A stretch of 64,000 nucleotides of DNA from Aliigemmobacter aestuarii (GCF_004799285.1 NZ_SSND01000001.1:1426001-1490000), one strand, 5' to 3'. Shown: positions 32,986 to 42,492, counted from the stretch's first letter. Translations and numbers: made by a program. Notes: generated from the letters alone by a model not told the origin.

Positions 32986-34125
32986 TCAGGCCAGCAGGTC
33001 CTCGCGCTTGAGGACAAGGCCCGAGGCGATCCAGCGGTTTTCCAGCGCCTTCAGCCTTGCGCCAAGCGCCGCGCCCTCCAGCCCCGGCATCAGATCGGCA
33101 GCGCGGACGGGAAAGACCGCGCGCGCGCCCCGCGCCACCTCTTCCCCCCAGGTCTCGGGCGGGGCCGTTTCCATCAGCACGGCCCGCACGAGGATCGCAT
33201 CGCCCGCCCGCTCGGCCCCGAGGCGATAGCCCAGCTCGACCGCGGCCGCATCCGACAGGGCGGCAGACCGGATCGCCGCCAGTGCCGCCGCATCGCTGCG
33301 CGACAGGCGAAGGCGCTCGGCGGCCTCTTCGCCCCCCAGTGCGGCCAGCCGGCGCAGCCAGCGGGGCACTTCTGCCCCTTCCAGATGGACAAGCGGTGCC
33401 AGCCAGCGCGCATCGGCTCCCGGCAGAACGTGGCGCAGCACGCCCGCCTGCGCCATCGCCGCCACCGATGGCGCCGGATCGGGGGCTGACAGAAGTTTGC
33501 GCATTTCGGCCCCGATCCGTTCGCGCGACAGCCGGTCGATCCCGTCCGCATGGGCGGCACAGGCCGCAAGGCCATCGGCATCGAGGCCCGCGGCAGGGTC
33601 GCCATAGACCGCGTGAAAGCGGAAGAAGCGCAGGATGCGCAGGTAATCCTCGGTGATGCGGGCCACCGGATCCCCCACGAATCGCACGCGCCGCGCCACC
33701 AGATCGGGCAGGCCACCCAGCGGGTCGATCACATGGCCATCGGGCGTGGCGTAAAGCGCGTTCATTGTGAAATCGCGCCGCGCCGCATCTTCGGCCAGAT
33801 CGTCGGTGAAGGCCACGACCGCGCGCCGCCCGTCTGTGGCCACGTCACGGCGCAGCGTCGTCACCTCGTGCGGGACGTGATCGGCGATCACCGTCACCGT
33901 GCCGTGGTCGATGCCGGTCGGCACTGCCTTCAGTCCCGCCGCAGCCGCAAGGTGCAACACCCGTTCGGGCGGCGCATCGGTCGCGATGTCGACATCGGCG
34001 ACCGCGACGTCCAGAAGCGCATTGCGCACGCAGCCGCCAACGAACAGCGCACGGTGCCCCGCCGCCGTCAGCATCGCGCAGACGGGCTGCGCCGCCACCA
34101 TCCAGTCGCCGGAAATCCCTGTCAT
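32986..34125 (-). CDS. cca: CCA tRNA nucleotidyltransferase
   Basis: 379-residue class II nucleotidyltransferase that adds or repairs the 3' CCA of tRNA. Visible motifs are GGCVRNALLD, the metal-binding DVDIAT, the RRDFTMNALY nucleotide-recognition motif, and the LRILRFFRFHAVYG helix. The C-terminal half is the helical RNA-binding region. The length and sequence fit the alphaproteobacterial Cca/PcnB-like group. It overlaps the NUDIX gene upstream by four bases. A tRNA gene elsewhere in the window already encodes CCA, so repair may matter more than synthesis for that tRNA. Confidence 0.92.
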   Translation of the reverse strand: MTGISGDWMVAAQPVCAMLTAAGHRALFVGGCVRNALLDVAVADVDIATDAPPERVLHLAAAAGLKAVPTGIDHGTVTVIADHVPHEVTTLRRDVATDGRRAVVAFTDDLAEDAARRDFTMNALYATPDGHVIDPLGGLPDLVARRVRFVGDPVARITEDYLRILRFFRFHAVYGDPAAGLDADGLAACAAHADGIDRLSRERIGAEMRKLLSAPDPAPSVAAMAQAGVLRHVLPGADARWLAPLVHLEGAEVPRWLRRLAALGGEEAAERLRLSRSDAAALAAIRSAALSDAAAVELGYRLGAERAGDAILVRAVLMETAPPETWGEEVARGARAVFPVRAADLMPGLEGAALGARLKALENRWIASGLVLKREDLLA

Positions 34126-34715
34126 TCGCCCTGCATCCGTTCCGCCAGCCCGCGCAGGATACGCGCGGTTGCCCCCCAGATGTAATAGGGGCCGTAGGGA
34201 ACGGTATAGTAGCGCCGCCATTCGCCGCGCCACATCCGCCGCTCGACCCGGAAATTCGCGGGCGCGAGGACATGCGGCAGCGGAACCGAAAACACCTCGT
34301 CCACCTCGCCCGGCTCGGGAACGGGCGTGAAGTCGCCCACCAGCGCGAGGATCGGGATCACGGTGTAGCCGGTGACGGTTTCATGCGCGGGCAACCGGCC
34401 AAGCAGCGTGACGCGGTCAGGGGGCAGGCCGATTTCCTCATGCGCCTCGCGCAGGGCGGCGCCTTCGGGGCCGGCATCGCCCTCGTCTATCTTGCCGCCG
34501 GGAAAGGCGATCTGGCCGGGATGGTGTTTCAGGTGCGACGACCGTTTCGTCAGGATCAGGCGCGCGCCTTCGGCCTGCTGCCAGACCGGCACCAGAACCG
34601 CCGCCGGGCGCAAGCGGCGCCCCGGCGGCAGCACTGTGCCCGGGTTCAGATCGAAATCCGACGAGTCGCCCGGCCCGGACCGCAGGGCCCGGGCCAGCCT
34701 GTCAGAGAGGTTCAC
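34122..34715 (-). CDS. NUDIX hydrolase, CoA pyrophosphatase-like
   Basis: 197-residue NUDIX protein of the CoA-diphosphatase (YeaB/NUDT7-like) group. The Nudix box region GGKIDEGDAGPEGAALREA continues with HEEIGL, and KRSSHLKHHPGQIAFPG is the CoA-type signature upstream of it. It probably hydrolyses CoA or related diphosphates. The start is taken as GTG 34715, overlapping the hsp33 stop by 14 bases, because the frame upstream lies inside hsp33. It is the middle gene of hsp33-nudix-cca. Confidence 0.87.
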   Translation of the reverse strand: MNLSDRLARALRSGPGDSSDFDLNPGTVLPPGRRLRPAAVLVPVWQQAEGARLILTKRSSHLKHHPGQIAFPGGKIDEGDAGPEGAALREAHEEIGLPPDRVTLLGRLPAHETVTGYTVIPILALVGDFTPVPEPGEVDEVFSVPLPHVLAPANFRVERRMWRGEWRRYYTVPYGPYYIWGATARILRGLAERMQGE

Positions 34716-35706
34716 CCCCGGCCCCCTTCGTGGCTTCGAAGCCAAGTGTCGCCGGGTCCAACTTGTAATGCGCGCCGCAGAACTGGCAGTCGGCGGTGAC
34801 ATGACCTTCGGGCGTGGTCATCTTCTGGATGTCCTTGGCCGAATAGATCGACATGGTGTTGCGCACCTTGTCTTCGGAACAGGAACAGCCGAAGCGCACC
34901 GGCTGGGCATCGAACACGCGCGGCCCTTCCTCGTGGAACAGCCGCACCAGCAGGTCGGTCGGCGGCAGATGGGGGCCGATCAGCTCCATCTCCTCGACGG
35001 TGTCGAGCAGCATGTTGACCCGGTTCCAGTTGTCACCGGCATCGCCGCCAAGGATGTCGCTGTGCGTCAAGAGGCCGCCTTCGCCCGATCCGGCTTCGGC
35101 GGCAACGCCCATGCCGACCTGCGGCATGTGCTGCAGCATCAGCCCGCCAGCGCGCCAGCTCGCCGCGCCGCCCGGCATCTGGCTGCGTCCATAGCGCAAC
35201 TGGAACCGCGTCGGAAGCTGTTCGGACTGGGCGAAATATGTTTCCGCGCAGGCCGCCAGCGAGCCGCCGGCGATGGGGGTAAAGCCCTGGTAGGGCAGCA
35301 TCCCCTGCCCCTGATCCAGCATCACCGCGAAATAGCCTTCGCCGATCTGGCTGAACGGATCGGCGTCCAGGTCTAGACGGGTCGCATCATAGCTGGCATA
35401 GGCGCGGATGCGGGCGGGCTCGCCCTGTTCGGAGGGGCCGTAATAATCGGTCGCGATCAGCCGCGCCGCGCCCTTGCCGCGCACCTGCAGGCTGAGCTTC
35501 CAGCGCAGCTTGATGGTCTGGCCGATCAGCGCGGTCAGCAGCGCCATTTCCGAAACGAGCGCCTCGATCGGGGCGGGATAGTTGTGCTGTTTCAGGACGT
35601 GATCCAGCACGCCATCCAGCCGCGCCACGCGCCCGCGCACGTCGGCGGCGTCAAGTTGGAATGGCAGGACGGTATCGTCCCAGGCGATCTGATTTCCATG
35701 CGTCAT
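34702..35706 (-). CDS. hslO: redox-regulated molecular chaperone Hsp33
   Basis: 334-residue chaperone activated by oxidative unfolding. The N-terminal substrate-binding part contains TALIGQTIKLRWKLSLQVRG. The C-terminal redox switch has zinc-binding Cys274 and Cys276 (GCSCSE) and Cys307 and Cys310 (DCQFC). The length is slightly above the usual 290-300 residues, as in other alphaproteobacteria. The ATG at 35706 fits the family N-terminus. A plausible promoter lies 42 bases upstream, overlapping the start of the divergent NUDIX gene. Confidence 0.93.
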   Translation of the reverse strand: MTHGNQIAWDDTVLPFQLDAADVRGRVARLDGVLDHVLKQHNYPAPIEALVSEMALLTALIGQTIKLRWKLSLQVRGKGAARLIATDYYGPSEQGEPARIRAYASYDATRLDLDADPFSQIGEGYFAVMLDQGQGMLPYQGFTPIAGGSLAACAETYFAQSEQLPTRFQLRYGRSQMPGGAASWRAGGLMLQHMPQVGMGVAAEAGSGEGGLLTHSDILGGDAGDNWNRVNMLLDTVEEMELIGPHLPPTDLLVRLFHEEGPRVFDAQPVRFGCSCSEDKVRNTMSIYSAKDIQKMTTPEGHVTADCQFCGAHYKLDPATLGFEATKGAGGEPL

Positions 35707-35747
35707 CGGGGGTGTTCCTTCAGGCCGTGGCCTTGACATTTGCGGCC

Positions 35748-35776
35748 TATATAGGGGCAATGGCCCGACAACCCAA
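35748..35776 (-). promoter_or_regulatory. candidate hslO promoter
   Basis: On the minus strand TTGGGT (35771-35776) and TATATA (35748-35753) are 17 bases apart, 42 bases upstream of the Hsp33 start codon. The -10 is AT-rich in a GC-rich setting. On the other strand TTGACA at 35733-35738 lacks a matching -10 at normal distance. Confidence 0.45.
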
Positions 35777-35785
35777 GGGGCCAAG

Positions 35786-36232
35786 ATGATCCGGCGATAC
35801 GGCGAATCCGTCAGACCTGACATGCGTTATCGCCGCAGGCCCGGTGTCTATGCCATCCTTCTGCGCGGCCCGGACATCCTGACCACCTTCCAAGAAGACC
35901 CCACGCCCGAGTTCCAGTTGCCCGGCGGCGGGATCGACCGGGGCGAACATCCGATCGCCGCCCTGCACCGCGAGGTGATCGAGGAAACCGGCTGGATCAT
36001 CGGCGGCCTGCGGTTCTTCAGCACCTTCCGCCGCTTCGCCTACATGCCGGAATACGACCTGTGGGCGGAAAAGCTGTGCGCCATCTATGTCGCGCGACCG
36101 GCCCGCCGGATCGGCCCGCCGTCGGAGCCGGGACATACCGCCGTCTGGATGCCTGCGGTCGAGGCGGTGGATCGTCTGGGCAACGCAGGCGACCGGGCGA
36201 TGCTGGCGCGGCTTTTGTCGGCCAGCCGCTAG
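35786..36232 (+). CDS. NUDIX hydrolase
   Basis: 148-residue NUDIX protein with a canonical box: GGGIDRGEHPIAALHREV then IEETGW, so all metal ligands are present. The N-terminal YRRRPGVYAILLRG strand and the size fit small MutT/ADP-ribose pyrophosphatase-like members, but the substrate cannot be named. It is divergent from hslO across 79 bases and convergent with the REC-SpoIIE gene. Confidence 0.87.
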   Translation: MIRRYGESVRPDMRYRRRPGVYAILLRGPDILTTFQEDPTPEFQLPGGGIDRGEHPIAALHREVIEETGWIIGGLRFFSTFRRFAYMPEYDLWAEKLCAIYVARPARRIGPPSEPGHTAVWMPAVEAVDRLGNAGDRAMLARLLSASR

Positions 36233-36261
36233 GACGGATCGCGGGGCCGGCGTCCTGCGGA

Positions 36262-37539
36262 TCAGGCAAGGCCGCCCTTGAACCGGAACAGCACGCCCGA
36301 CACGTCATCGGGAAAATCCTCGCCCCCCATCCGGTCGGCCAGTTTCCAGACCAGCGCCTCCAGCATCGGGCCGCAGGCCATGCCGTGCATTTCCTCCAGC
36401 ATCGCCGCCAGCCCCTCTTCGCCAAGGTCGCCTCCGCCCGCGACGGGGCATTCGGTGACGCCGTCGGACACCAGAAACAGCCGGTCGCCCGGCTCCAGCC
36501 AAAGTTCCACCCGCTGCCATTCGGCCCCTTCGATCAGCCCGATGGGAAGCCCGCCTTCGCCCACCTTTTCGATCCGGCCACCGGCCCGGATCAGAACCGG
36601 GTGCGGATGCCCCGCCTGCACCAGCCAGACACGCCCTGTCTTCAGGTCGATCTCGGCATAGGCGAGGGTGAAATACTGGTCGAGTTGCAGTTCCTCGAAC
36701 ATCATCCGGTTGAACCGCGCCGCCACCGTTTCCGGCGGCCAGGCATCGCGATAGCCGTAAAGCCCGCTGACGATGGCGATGTTCTGGTCGCGTGACGAAT
36801 TCGACAGAAGCCCGGCCAGACGCGCCGTCATCATGGCCGAGGCCACGCCATGCCCAGACACATCCACCGAATAAAGCGCGATGCGGCGCGGGGTGATTTC
36901 GAAGAAGCCGGCCAGATCGCCGCCGACATGGCCCGAGGGCCGCAACAGCGCCGCCACCTCGCCCGCGCCGAAATCGCGTTCGCGGTCCCGCACCAGCGTC
37001 TGCTGCAGCTTGCGCGCCTCGATCAGGTCGCGGTCGAGCGAGGCGTGGACCTTCTGCAATTCGTCAAGTGTGGCACTGACCAGCCGGTTCTTTTCCAGCA
37101 GTTCGATCTGCATCCCGATGATCCGCCCGCCCGCCCGCAGGCGGGCGTGCAGTTCGTCCGGGTTCACCGGCTTGGTCAGGAAATCGTCGGCGCCCCCGTC
37201 CAGCCCGTCGGCCACTTCGGCCTTTTCCGATTTCGAGGTCAGAAGGATGAAATAGCGATAGCCTTCGTCGGGAAGCGCCCGGATGCGGCGGCAGAGTTCA
37301 AGCCCGCTCATCCCCGGCATCACCCAGTCCGACAGGACGATGTCGGGCAGATCGGTCCGGCAGACCTCCAGCGCCTCTTCGGCGCTGGCAGCTTCGGTGA
37401 CACGGTAACCCCATCGCCGCAGGTGCAGGGCAAGCACGGCCCGTTGCGCCCGGCTGTCGTCCACGACCAGCACGCGCAGCGCGGGCGGCGCGGCCTGCGG
37501 CGTTTCCCCTGCCCGGTCAGTGTTCCGATCCGCGATCAC
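36262..37539 (-). CDS. response regulator with SpoIIE/PP2C-type phosphatase output
   Basis: 425-residue cytoplasmic signalling protein. A REC domain covers about residues 20-140, with the phosphoacceptor Asp71 (LSDWVMPGMSG) and Lys123 (FLTKPVN). A linker helix (150-200) joins a SpoIIE serine phosphatase domain whose metal-binding motifs are visible as GGDLAGFFE and YSVDVSGHGVASAMM. The architecture is that of RsbU/RssB-like regulators that dephosphorylate anti-sigma-factor antagonists. The start is GTG 37539 (AAAGGA nine bases upstream); GTG 37545 is an alternative. It diverges from an Hpt protein gene, a likely phosphorelay partner. No kinase or STAS protein is nearby. Confidence 0.88.
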   Translation of the reverse strand: MIADRNTDRAGETPQAAPPALRVLVVDDSRAQRAVLALHLRRWGYRVTEAASAEEALEVCRTDLPDIVLSDWVMPGMSGLELCRRIRALPDEGYRYFILLTSKSEKAEVADGLDGGADDFLTKPVNPDELHARLRAGGRIIGMQIELLEKNRLVSATLDELQKVHASLDRDLIEARKLQQTLVRDRERDFGAGEVAALLRPSGHVGGDLAGFFEITPRRIALYSVDVSGHGVASAMMTARLAGLLSNSSRDQNIAIVSGLYGYRDAWPPETVAARFNRMMFEELQLDQYFTLAYAEIDLKTGRVWLVQAGHPHPVLIRAGGRIEKVGEGGLPIGLIEGAEWQRVELWLEPGDRLFLVSDGVTECPVAGGGDLGEEGLAAMLEEMHGMACGPMLEALVWKLADRMGGEDFPDDVSGVLFRFKGGLA

Positions 37540-37705
37540 ATGCACTATCCTTTCCCTTGGCCCGGACCATGCGCGCCAGGCGTTAAGGGCGGGTGAAAGG
37601 TAAAATTGCGGGCGTTTCGCCGCGGTGGCGTTACCGGCCGTTAAAGCCCCGGCGCGATCCTTGGCCTCGTGTGGTGCCACAGGGCCTGTGGCGATGGAGG
37701 GTGAC

Positions 37706-38035
37706 ATGATCGACTGGGGGCGGGTCGCGGAATTGCGCGACGAAATCGGCGATGACGGCTTTGACGATGTGGTGGACCTGTTCATCGAGGAAACCGATGA
37801 GGTCGTCGCCGGGCTGGCCGCATTGTCCGGCGGGGCGGATATCGAAAAAGCGCTGCATTTCCTGAAGGGTTCGGCCCTGAACCTGGGCTTCACCGATCTG
37901 GCCACGCTGTGTCAGGCCGGTGAACGGCAGGCGGCGGCTGGGGCCGCGCAGGCGGTGGATCGGGAACGGCTCGGGCAGGTCTATGCGGAAACGCGACGCA
38001 TCTTCCTTGGCCGGTTGCGGCGCAGCGCGGCCTGA
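37706..38035 (+). CDS. histidine phosphotransfer (Hpt) domain protein
   Basis: 109-residue single-domain Hpt protein. The phosphorylatable His51 lies in ALHFLKGSALNLGF, the family signature. The four-helix length is complete. GGAGG five bases before ATG 37706 sets the start; ATG 37694 upstream is less well placed. It faces the REC-SpoIIE gene across 166 bases, so it probably passes phosphate to or from that receiver. It ends three bases before the ilvA stop on the other strand. Confidence 0.88.
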   Translation: MIDWGRVAELRDEIGDDGFDDVVDLFIEETDEVVAGLAALSGGADIEKALHFLKGSALNLGFTDLATLCQAGERQAAAGAAQAVDRERLGQVYAETRRIFLGRLRRSAA

Positions 38036-38038
38036 CCG

Positions 38039-39286
38039 TCAGATCAGGAACTCGGCCAGCGTCTCGTCGCTGGTGATGTCGCGATAGGTGAAGCCGGCGG
38101 CATCCATGTTGGCGAAAAGCGCATCGAAGTTCGTGGCCTTCTTCGTCTCGATCCCGATCAGGACCGACCCGAAGTTGCGGGCCGACTTCTTGAGGTATTC
38201 GAACCGCGCGATGTCGTCATCGGGCCCCAGCATCATCAGGAACTCGCGCAGGGCACCGGGGCGCTGCGGCATCCGCAGGATGAAATACTTCTTCAGCCCC
38301 GAATAGCGCTGTGCGCGTTCGCGCACTTCGGGCAGGCGTTCGAAATCGAAGTTCCCGCCCGATGTCACGCAGACCACCGTCCGCCCGGCGATCTGGTCGG
38401 CAAGGACCGGCAGCACATCGACCGACAGCGCCCCCGCCGGTTCCAGCACGATTCCCTCGACGTTCAGCATCTCGAGCATCGTGACGCAGATCCGGTCTTC
38501 GGGCGCCAGCAGCACATGCGCCGGGTCCACCCATTTCAGCGCCTCGAACGTCCGGTCGCCGAGGCGCGCCACCGCGGCCCCGTCGACAAAGCTGTTCACC
38601 TTCGGCAGGGTCGCGGGCTGCCCCGCCCGCAGCGCCGCGCTGAGACTGGCGCCGCCAAGGGGTTCGACAAAGCGGAATTCGGTCAGGGGCGCGACCTCGC
38701 GCAGATAGCCCGTGACGCCCGAGGCCAGCCCCCCGCCACCGACGGGCAGGATCACCAGATCGGGCGCGGCACCCAGTTGCGCCAGCAACTCAGCCCCCAC
38801 ACTGGCCTGCCCTTCGATCACGTCGGCATCGTCGAAGGGCGACAGGAAATGCGCACCCCGTTCGGCGCAGAAGGCCTTAGCCGCGGCCAGCGTCTGGTCG
38901 AAATAGTCGCCCGTCAGCACGATCTCGACATTGTCGGCACCGAAGGTACGGGTCTTGTCGATCTTCTGCTGCGGGGTCGTCACCGGCATGAAGATCGTGC
39001 CATTCACCGCGAAATGGCGGCAGGCGAAGGCCACGCCCTGCGCGTGATTGCCCGCGCTTGCACAGACGAATTCGCCCTGCTGCGGATCGGCGGCACGCAC
39101 CTTGCGCATTGCGTTGAAGGCGCCGCGCAGCTTGTAGCTGCGCACCGGGGTCAGGTCCTCGCGTTTCAGCCAGATGTCGGCACCATAGCGCGCCGACAGG
39201 TGATCGTTGCGCTGCAACGGTGTGGGATCGAACAGGTCGCGCAGGGCGCGGGTGGCGGCACGGGCGGCATCGGCAAACTGGGTCAT
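38039..39286 (-). CDS. ilvA: threonine ammonia-lyase (threonine dehydratase)
   Basis: 415-residue PLP enzyme converting L-threonine to 2-oxobutanoate, the entry to isoleucine synthesis. The PLP lysine is Lys52 in RSYKLRGAF. The glycine loop is VGGGGLASG and the SAGNHAQGVA substrate loop is present. A C-terminal ACT-like regulatory domain (LRMPQRPGALREFLMML onward) is retained, so feedback control by isoleucine is expected. The shorter length, about 415 rather than 500, indicates one ACT-like unit as in the YgeX/IlvA1 forms. Single gene with no operon partner visible. Confidence 0.92.
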   Translation of the reverse strand: MTQFADAARAATRALRDLFDPTPLQRNDHLSARYGADIWLKREDLTPVRSYKLRGAFNAMRKVRAADPQQGEFVCASAGNHAQGVAFACRHFAVNGTIFMPVTTPQQKIDKTRTFGADNVEIVLTGDYFDQTLAAAKAFCAERGAHFLSPFDDADVIEGQASVGAELLAQLGAAPDLVILPVGGGGLASGVTGYLREVAPLTEFRFVEPLGGASLSAALRAGQPATLPKVNSFVDGAAVARLGDRTFEALKWVDPAHVLLAPEDRICVTMLEMLNVEGIVLEPAGALSVDVLPVLADQIAGRTVVCVTSGGNFDFERLPEVRERAQRYSGLKKYFILRMPQRPGALREFLMMLGPDDDIARFEYLKKSARNFGSVLIGIETKKATNFDALFANMDAAGFTYRDITSDETLAEFLI

Positions 39287-39340
39287 CGCGCCAGTTAGCC
39301 GCGCAAAGCCCCGCCCCGCAAGGCCCGTGTCAGGCCCCGG

Positions 39341-40087
39341 TCAAGCGACGAGTTGCCGCTTTTCGATGTAATGACCGTAAAGCGTGGTCAGGACGGACAG
39401 CCCGACCATCATCATCAGCCAGTTCACCGCGATCTGGACCAGAAAGCCAAGCACCGGGATCAGGATCAGAACCGCCGCGATCACGGACAGCACGAAAGAG
39501 GCCACGAAATAGATCCCCGTCAGTGCCAGAAGCGTCGGCCATTCGCCGCGCGTGGCCGCCCAGGCATCGGCCAGCCCGCCGCCGCCCTCAAGCGCCGCCC
39601 CCGGCATCGCGGCCGAAAGCCGCCACCCCACGGTGGCCAGAAGCAGGATGATCGGGATCATCACGATCACCGCAAGGGCCGAAGGTTCACCCATCGCGCC
39701 GCCGAAGAAAATGACCGGCAGGAACAGGACAAGCCCGATCCCCAGCAGCACGAGGCTCACGATCAGGCCGCGCAGGAAATAGGCGACGACACGGTCGCCG
39801 TGGAACCGGGGAAGCCATCCCACCGGTTCGTTCATCAGCACGAAACGATGCCAGTTCACCGCAACCGTCATCAGGACGACCACATAGAAGACGACGAGCA
39901 GCGCCAGCCAGATCATGCCGGATGCATCCGTGGCCCCGCTGGACATCTGGGCCGAAAGGAACAGGCCGCCAAGCCCCGCCCCGACGACCAGCAGAACCGC
40001 GAAGGGCACCGCAGAAACCCTGAGCGCCACACCGATGTTCCCAATAACCTGCCGCAGCGAGTGAATGAATATCTGCCAAGCCTTCAT
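39341..40087 (-). CDS. uncharacterised polytopic membrane protein
   Basis: 248-residue membrane protein with about six helices (near residues 22-50, 60-80, 105-130, 135-155, 185-210 and 215-235). No enzyme motif was recognised. The central RFHGDRVVAYFLRGL and ADAWAATRGEWPTLLAL segments are likely cytosolic loops. It resembles the many unnamed membrane proteins of Rhodobacterales with a DUF-type glycerophosphodiester or YciC-like layout, but I would not assign a family. It diverges from argG. Confidence 0.7.
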   Translation of the reverse strand: MKAWQIFIHSLRQVIGNIGVALRVSAVPFAVLLVVGAGLGGLFLSAQMSSGATDASGMIWLALLVVFYVVVLMTVAVNWHRFVLMNEPVGWLPRFHGDRVVAYFLRGLIVSLVLLGIGLVLFLPVIFFGGAMGEPSALAVIVMIPIILLLATVGWRLSAAMPGAALEGGGGLADAWAATRGEWPTLLALTGIYFVASFVLSVIAAVLILIPVLGFLVQIAVNWLMMMVGLSVLTTLYGHYIEKRQLVA

Positions 40088-40251
40088 CGCCAATATCCCT
40101 TTTGATCTTTCCGACATAGAGACGGCGGCGCACACGCCTGTCAACGGTCTGGGCTTTGCCGCAGCGGCGGATTGTATCGGTTACGCGGGATTCCTTGCCC
40201 GCGCGGACGTTTGGCGCTATCCCGCCGCCCATGTCCGAAAAGGAGCGTCCG

Positions 40252-41484
40252 ATGCAGAAGCCCAAGAAAGTCGTCCTTGCCTATTCCGGCGGGCTGGACA
40301 CCTCGATCATCCTGAAATGGCTGCAGACCGAATACGGGTGCGAGGTGATCACCTTCACCGCCGATCTGGGCCAGGGCGAGGAACTGGAACCCGCGCGCCA
40401 GAAGGCCGTCATGCTGGGCATCAAGCCCGAGAACATCCACATCGTCGATGTGCGCGAGGAATTCGTGCGCGACTATGTCTTCCCGATGTTCCGGGCGAAC
40501 GCGCTGTATGAAGGGCTGTACCTGCTGGGCACCTCGATCGCGCGCCCGCTGATTTCCAAGCATCTGGTCGACATCGCGCATGCCCATGGCGCCGATGCCG
40601 TGGCCCATGGCGCGACCGGCAAGGGCAACGATCAGGTGCGGTTCGAACTGTCGGCCTATGCGCTGGACCCGTCGATCCGTGTGATCGCGCCCTGGCGCGA
40701 ATGGGACCTGACCAGCCGCACCAAACTGCTGGAATTCGCCGAGGCGAACCAGATCCCGATCGCCAAGGACAAGCGGGGCGAGGCGCCCTTCTCGGTCGAT
40801 GCGAACCTCTTGCACACCTCGTCCGAGGGGCGCGTGCTGGAGAACCCGGCGGATGAATTCCCCGACTATGTGCTGCAGCGCGTGGTGCCGGTGGAACAGG
40901 CGCCCGATCAGGCCGAGATGGTGGAAATCACCTTTGAAAAGGGCGATGCGGTGGCCATCAACGGCGAGGCGATGTCGCCCGCCACGATCCTCACGCGGCT
41001 GAACGGGATGGGCAGCCGCCACGGGATCGGCGTGCTGGACCTGGTGGAAAACCGCTTTGTCGGGATGAAGTCGCGCGGCGTCTATGAAACCCCCGGCGGC
41101 ACCATCCTGTTGGAGGCGCATCGCGGCATCGAGCAGATCACGCTGGACGCGGGCGCAGGCCATCTGAAGGATTCGATCATGCCGCGCTATGCGGAACTGA
41201 TCTACAACGGCTTCTGGTTCAGCCCGGAACGCGAGGCGCTGCAGGCCCTGATCGACAAGACGCAGGAACATGTCACCGGCACGGTGCGCGTGAAGCTTTA
41301 CAAGGGGCGCGCCGCTACCGTCGCCCGCTGGTCCGATCATTCGCTGTATAGCGAGGCGCATGTGACCTTCGAGGAAGACGCCGGTGCCTATGACCAGAAG
41401 GACGCGGCCGGCTTCATCCGCCTGAACGCCCTGCGCCTGAAGCTGATTGCCACGCGCAATGCGCGGGTCGCGGCCAAGAAGTGA
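40252..41484 (+). CDS. argG: argininosuccinate synthase
   Basis: 410-residue enzyme that condenses citrulline and aspartate with ATP in arginine synthesis. The PP-loop AYSGGLDTS is at residues 10-18, [11 protein letters not shown] follows, and [15 protein letters not shown] is the citrulline/ATP site. The ATG at 40252 has AGGAG at ideal spacing; the in-frame ATG at 40231 has none. The following gene is convergent with nine bases between stops. The full family length is present with no odd residues. Confidence 0.96.
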   Translation: MQKPKKVVLAYSGGLDTSIILKWLQTEYGCEVITFTADLGQGEELEPARQKAVMLGIKPENIHIVDVREEFVRDYVFPMFRANALYEGLYLLGTSIARPLISKHLVDIAHAHGADAVAHGATGKGNDQVRFELSAYALDPSIRVIAPWREWDLTSRTKLLEFAEANQIPIAKDKRGEAPFSVDANLLHTSSEGRVLENPADEFPDYVLQRVVPVEQAPDQAEMVEITFEKGDAVAINGEAMSPATILTRLNGMGSRHGIGVLDLVENRFVGMKSRGVYETPGGTILLEAHRGIEQITLDAGAGHLKDSIMPRYAELIYNGFWFSPEREALQALIDKTQEHVTGTVRVKLYKGRAATVARWSDHSLYSEAHVTFEEDAGAYDQKDAAGFIRLNALRLKLIATRNARVAAKK

Positions 41485-41494
41485 TCCGGCCGCA

Positions 41495-42463
41495 TCACGG
41501 CTGATTCAGCGGCGCGGGGGCATCCTCGCGCCGTTTTCCGTTTGCGGCGGCCGCTTCCGCATCCAGCACGGCGCCGACCAGCGTCACCGGGATCGTCAGT
41601 TCGGAAAACGCCCGCGCCACGCGGCGGGCAATATCCTCGGGGGATTGCAGCATCCCGCCGATGGCAAACAGGTCGCCCTGATGGGACAGGGCAACATGCA
41701 TCACTTCGCGGTTCGAGGTGATCGCGTAGATGTCGACGCCCCGCCCGATCCGTTCCGGCAGCGAAACAAGCACCTGCAGGACGCCGTCGAGCGCGGGACA
41801 CTCGGGCGGGGTATTTTCCGATCCGAACAGACCAAAACGCTGGCCCCCGATGGCGATTTCTCGCAGCGGGACAAGCCCGGTTGACGACAGGCGGGGCGTG
41901 CCGAAAAAACCGGCTGCCTTCACTTCGTCCAGCGGCGCGAGAAAGAAGGCGGGCATCAGTGCCACATTGGGCACCCGGATCACGAAACCCTTGAACAGGG
42001 TCTTCGAATTCTTGCCCCCGGTTTCGACCTTGACTTCGGCAAAGGCGATCTCGCGCCCGCCCGCGGTTCCGGTCAGCAGGTCCTGCACCTCGATCAGATG
42101 CTGCGGCAGAAGACGTTCTGGCAGGCTTTCGCGAAAGCCGCGGGCGGACTTGTCGTGCCGAAGCCCGATCGCGCCCGCCAGAAGCGGCATGACGCGGGAA
42201 TCCTGCCTGTTCCGGACCCATTCGACGATGCTGTAGGCAACGACCAGCCACGGGAAGGCGACGAAGATCCAGTAGGATTCGGTGTCGGGCGAGGACAGGA
42301 CGGCCACCATCGCCACCGCCCCGACAATGCAGCACAGCGCCAGAAAGGCGAACCCCATGGCCCTGATCTTGCGGAGTTCCGGCATCACCTCGGCCACCGC
42401 CGCAGCGACGTCGGGCAGTTGGTCTGCTACGGGGTCATCTGGCCTTGCCACGCTTCCGGTCAT
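41495..42463 (-). CDS. DUF3137 family membrane protein
   Basis: 322-residue protein with two close hydrophobic helices near residues 36-58 and 64-83, followed by a long soluble domain. It carries the VMPLLAGAIGLRHDKSARG and LFKGFVIRVPN stretches seen in DUF3137 proteins. The function of the domain is unknown. There is no signal peptide, so the large domain is probably cytoplasmic. A Pro-Ala-rich tail ends the protein. It lies just upstream of argG's 3' end on the opposite strand. Confidence 0.72.
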   Translation of the reverse strand: MTGSVARPDDPVADQLPDVAAAVAEVMPELRKIRAMGFAFLALCCIVGAVAMVAVLSSPDTESYWIFVAFPWLVVAYSIVEWVRNRQDSRVMPLLAGAIGLRHDKSARGFRESLPERLLPQHLIEVQDLLTGTAGGREIAFAEVKVETGGKNSKTLFKGFVIRVPNVALMPAFFLAPLDEVKAAGFFGTPRLSSTGLVPLREIAIGGQRFGLFGSENTPPECPALDGVLQVLVSLPERIGRGVDIYAITSNREVMHVALSHQGDLFAIGGMLQSPEDIARRVARAFSELTIPVTLVGAVLDAEAAAANGKRREDAPAPLNQP

Positions 42464-42492
42464 GGAAACTCCCAGCCGGTCACAGGTTCCGG

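Noticed and set aside
35733-35753. TTGACA and TATATA read as one plus-strand promoter for the NUDIX gene
   Set aside because: The two boxes are only nine bases apart, which sigma-70 cannot use; TATATA fits better as the minus-strand -10 of hslO.
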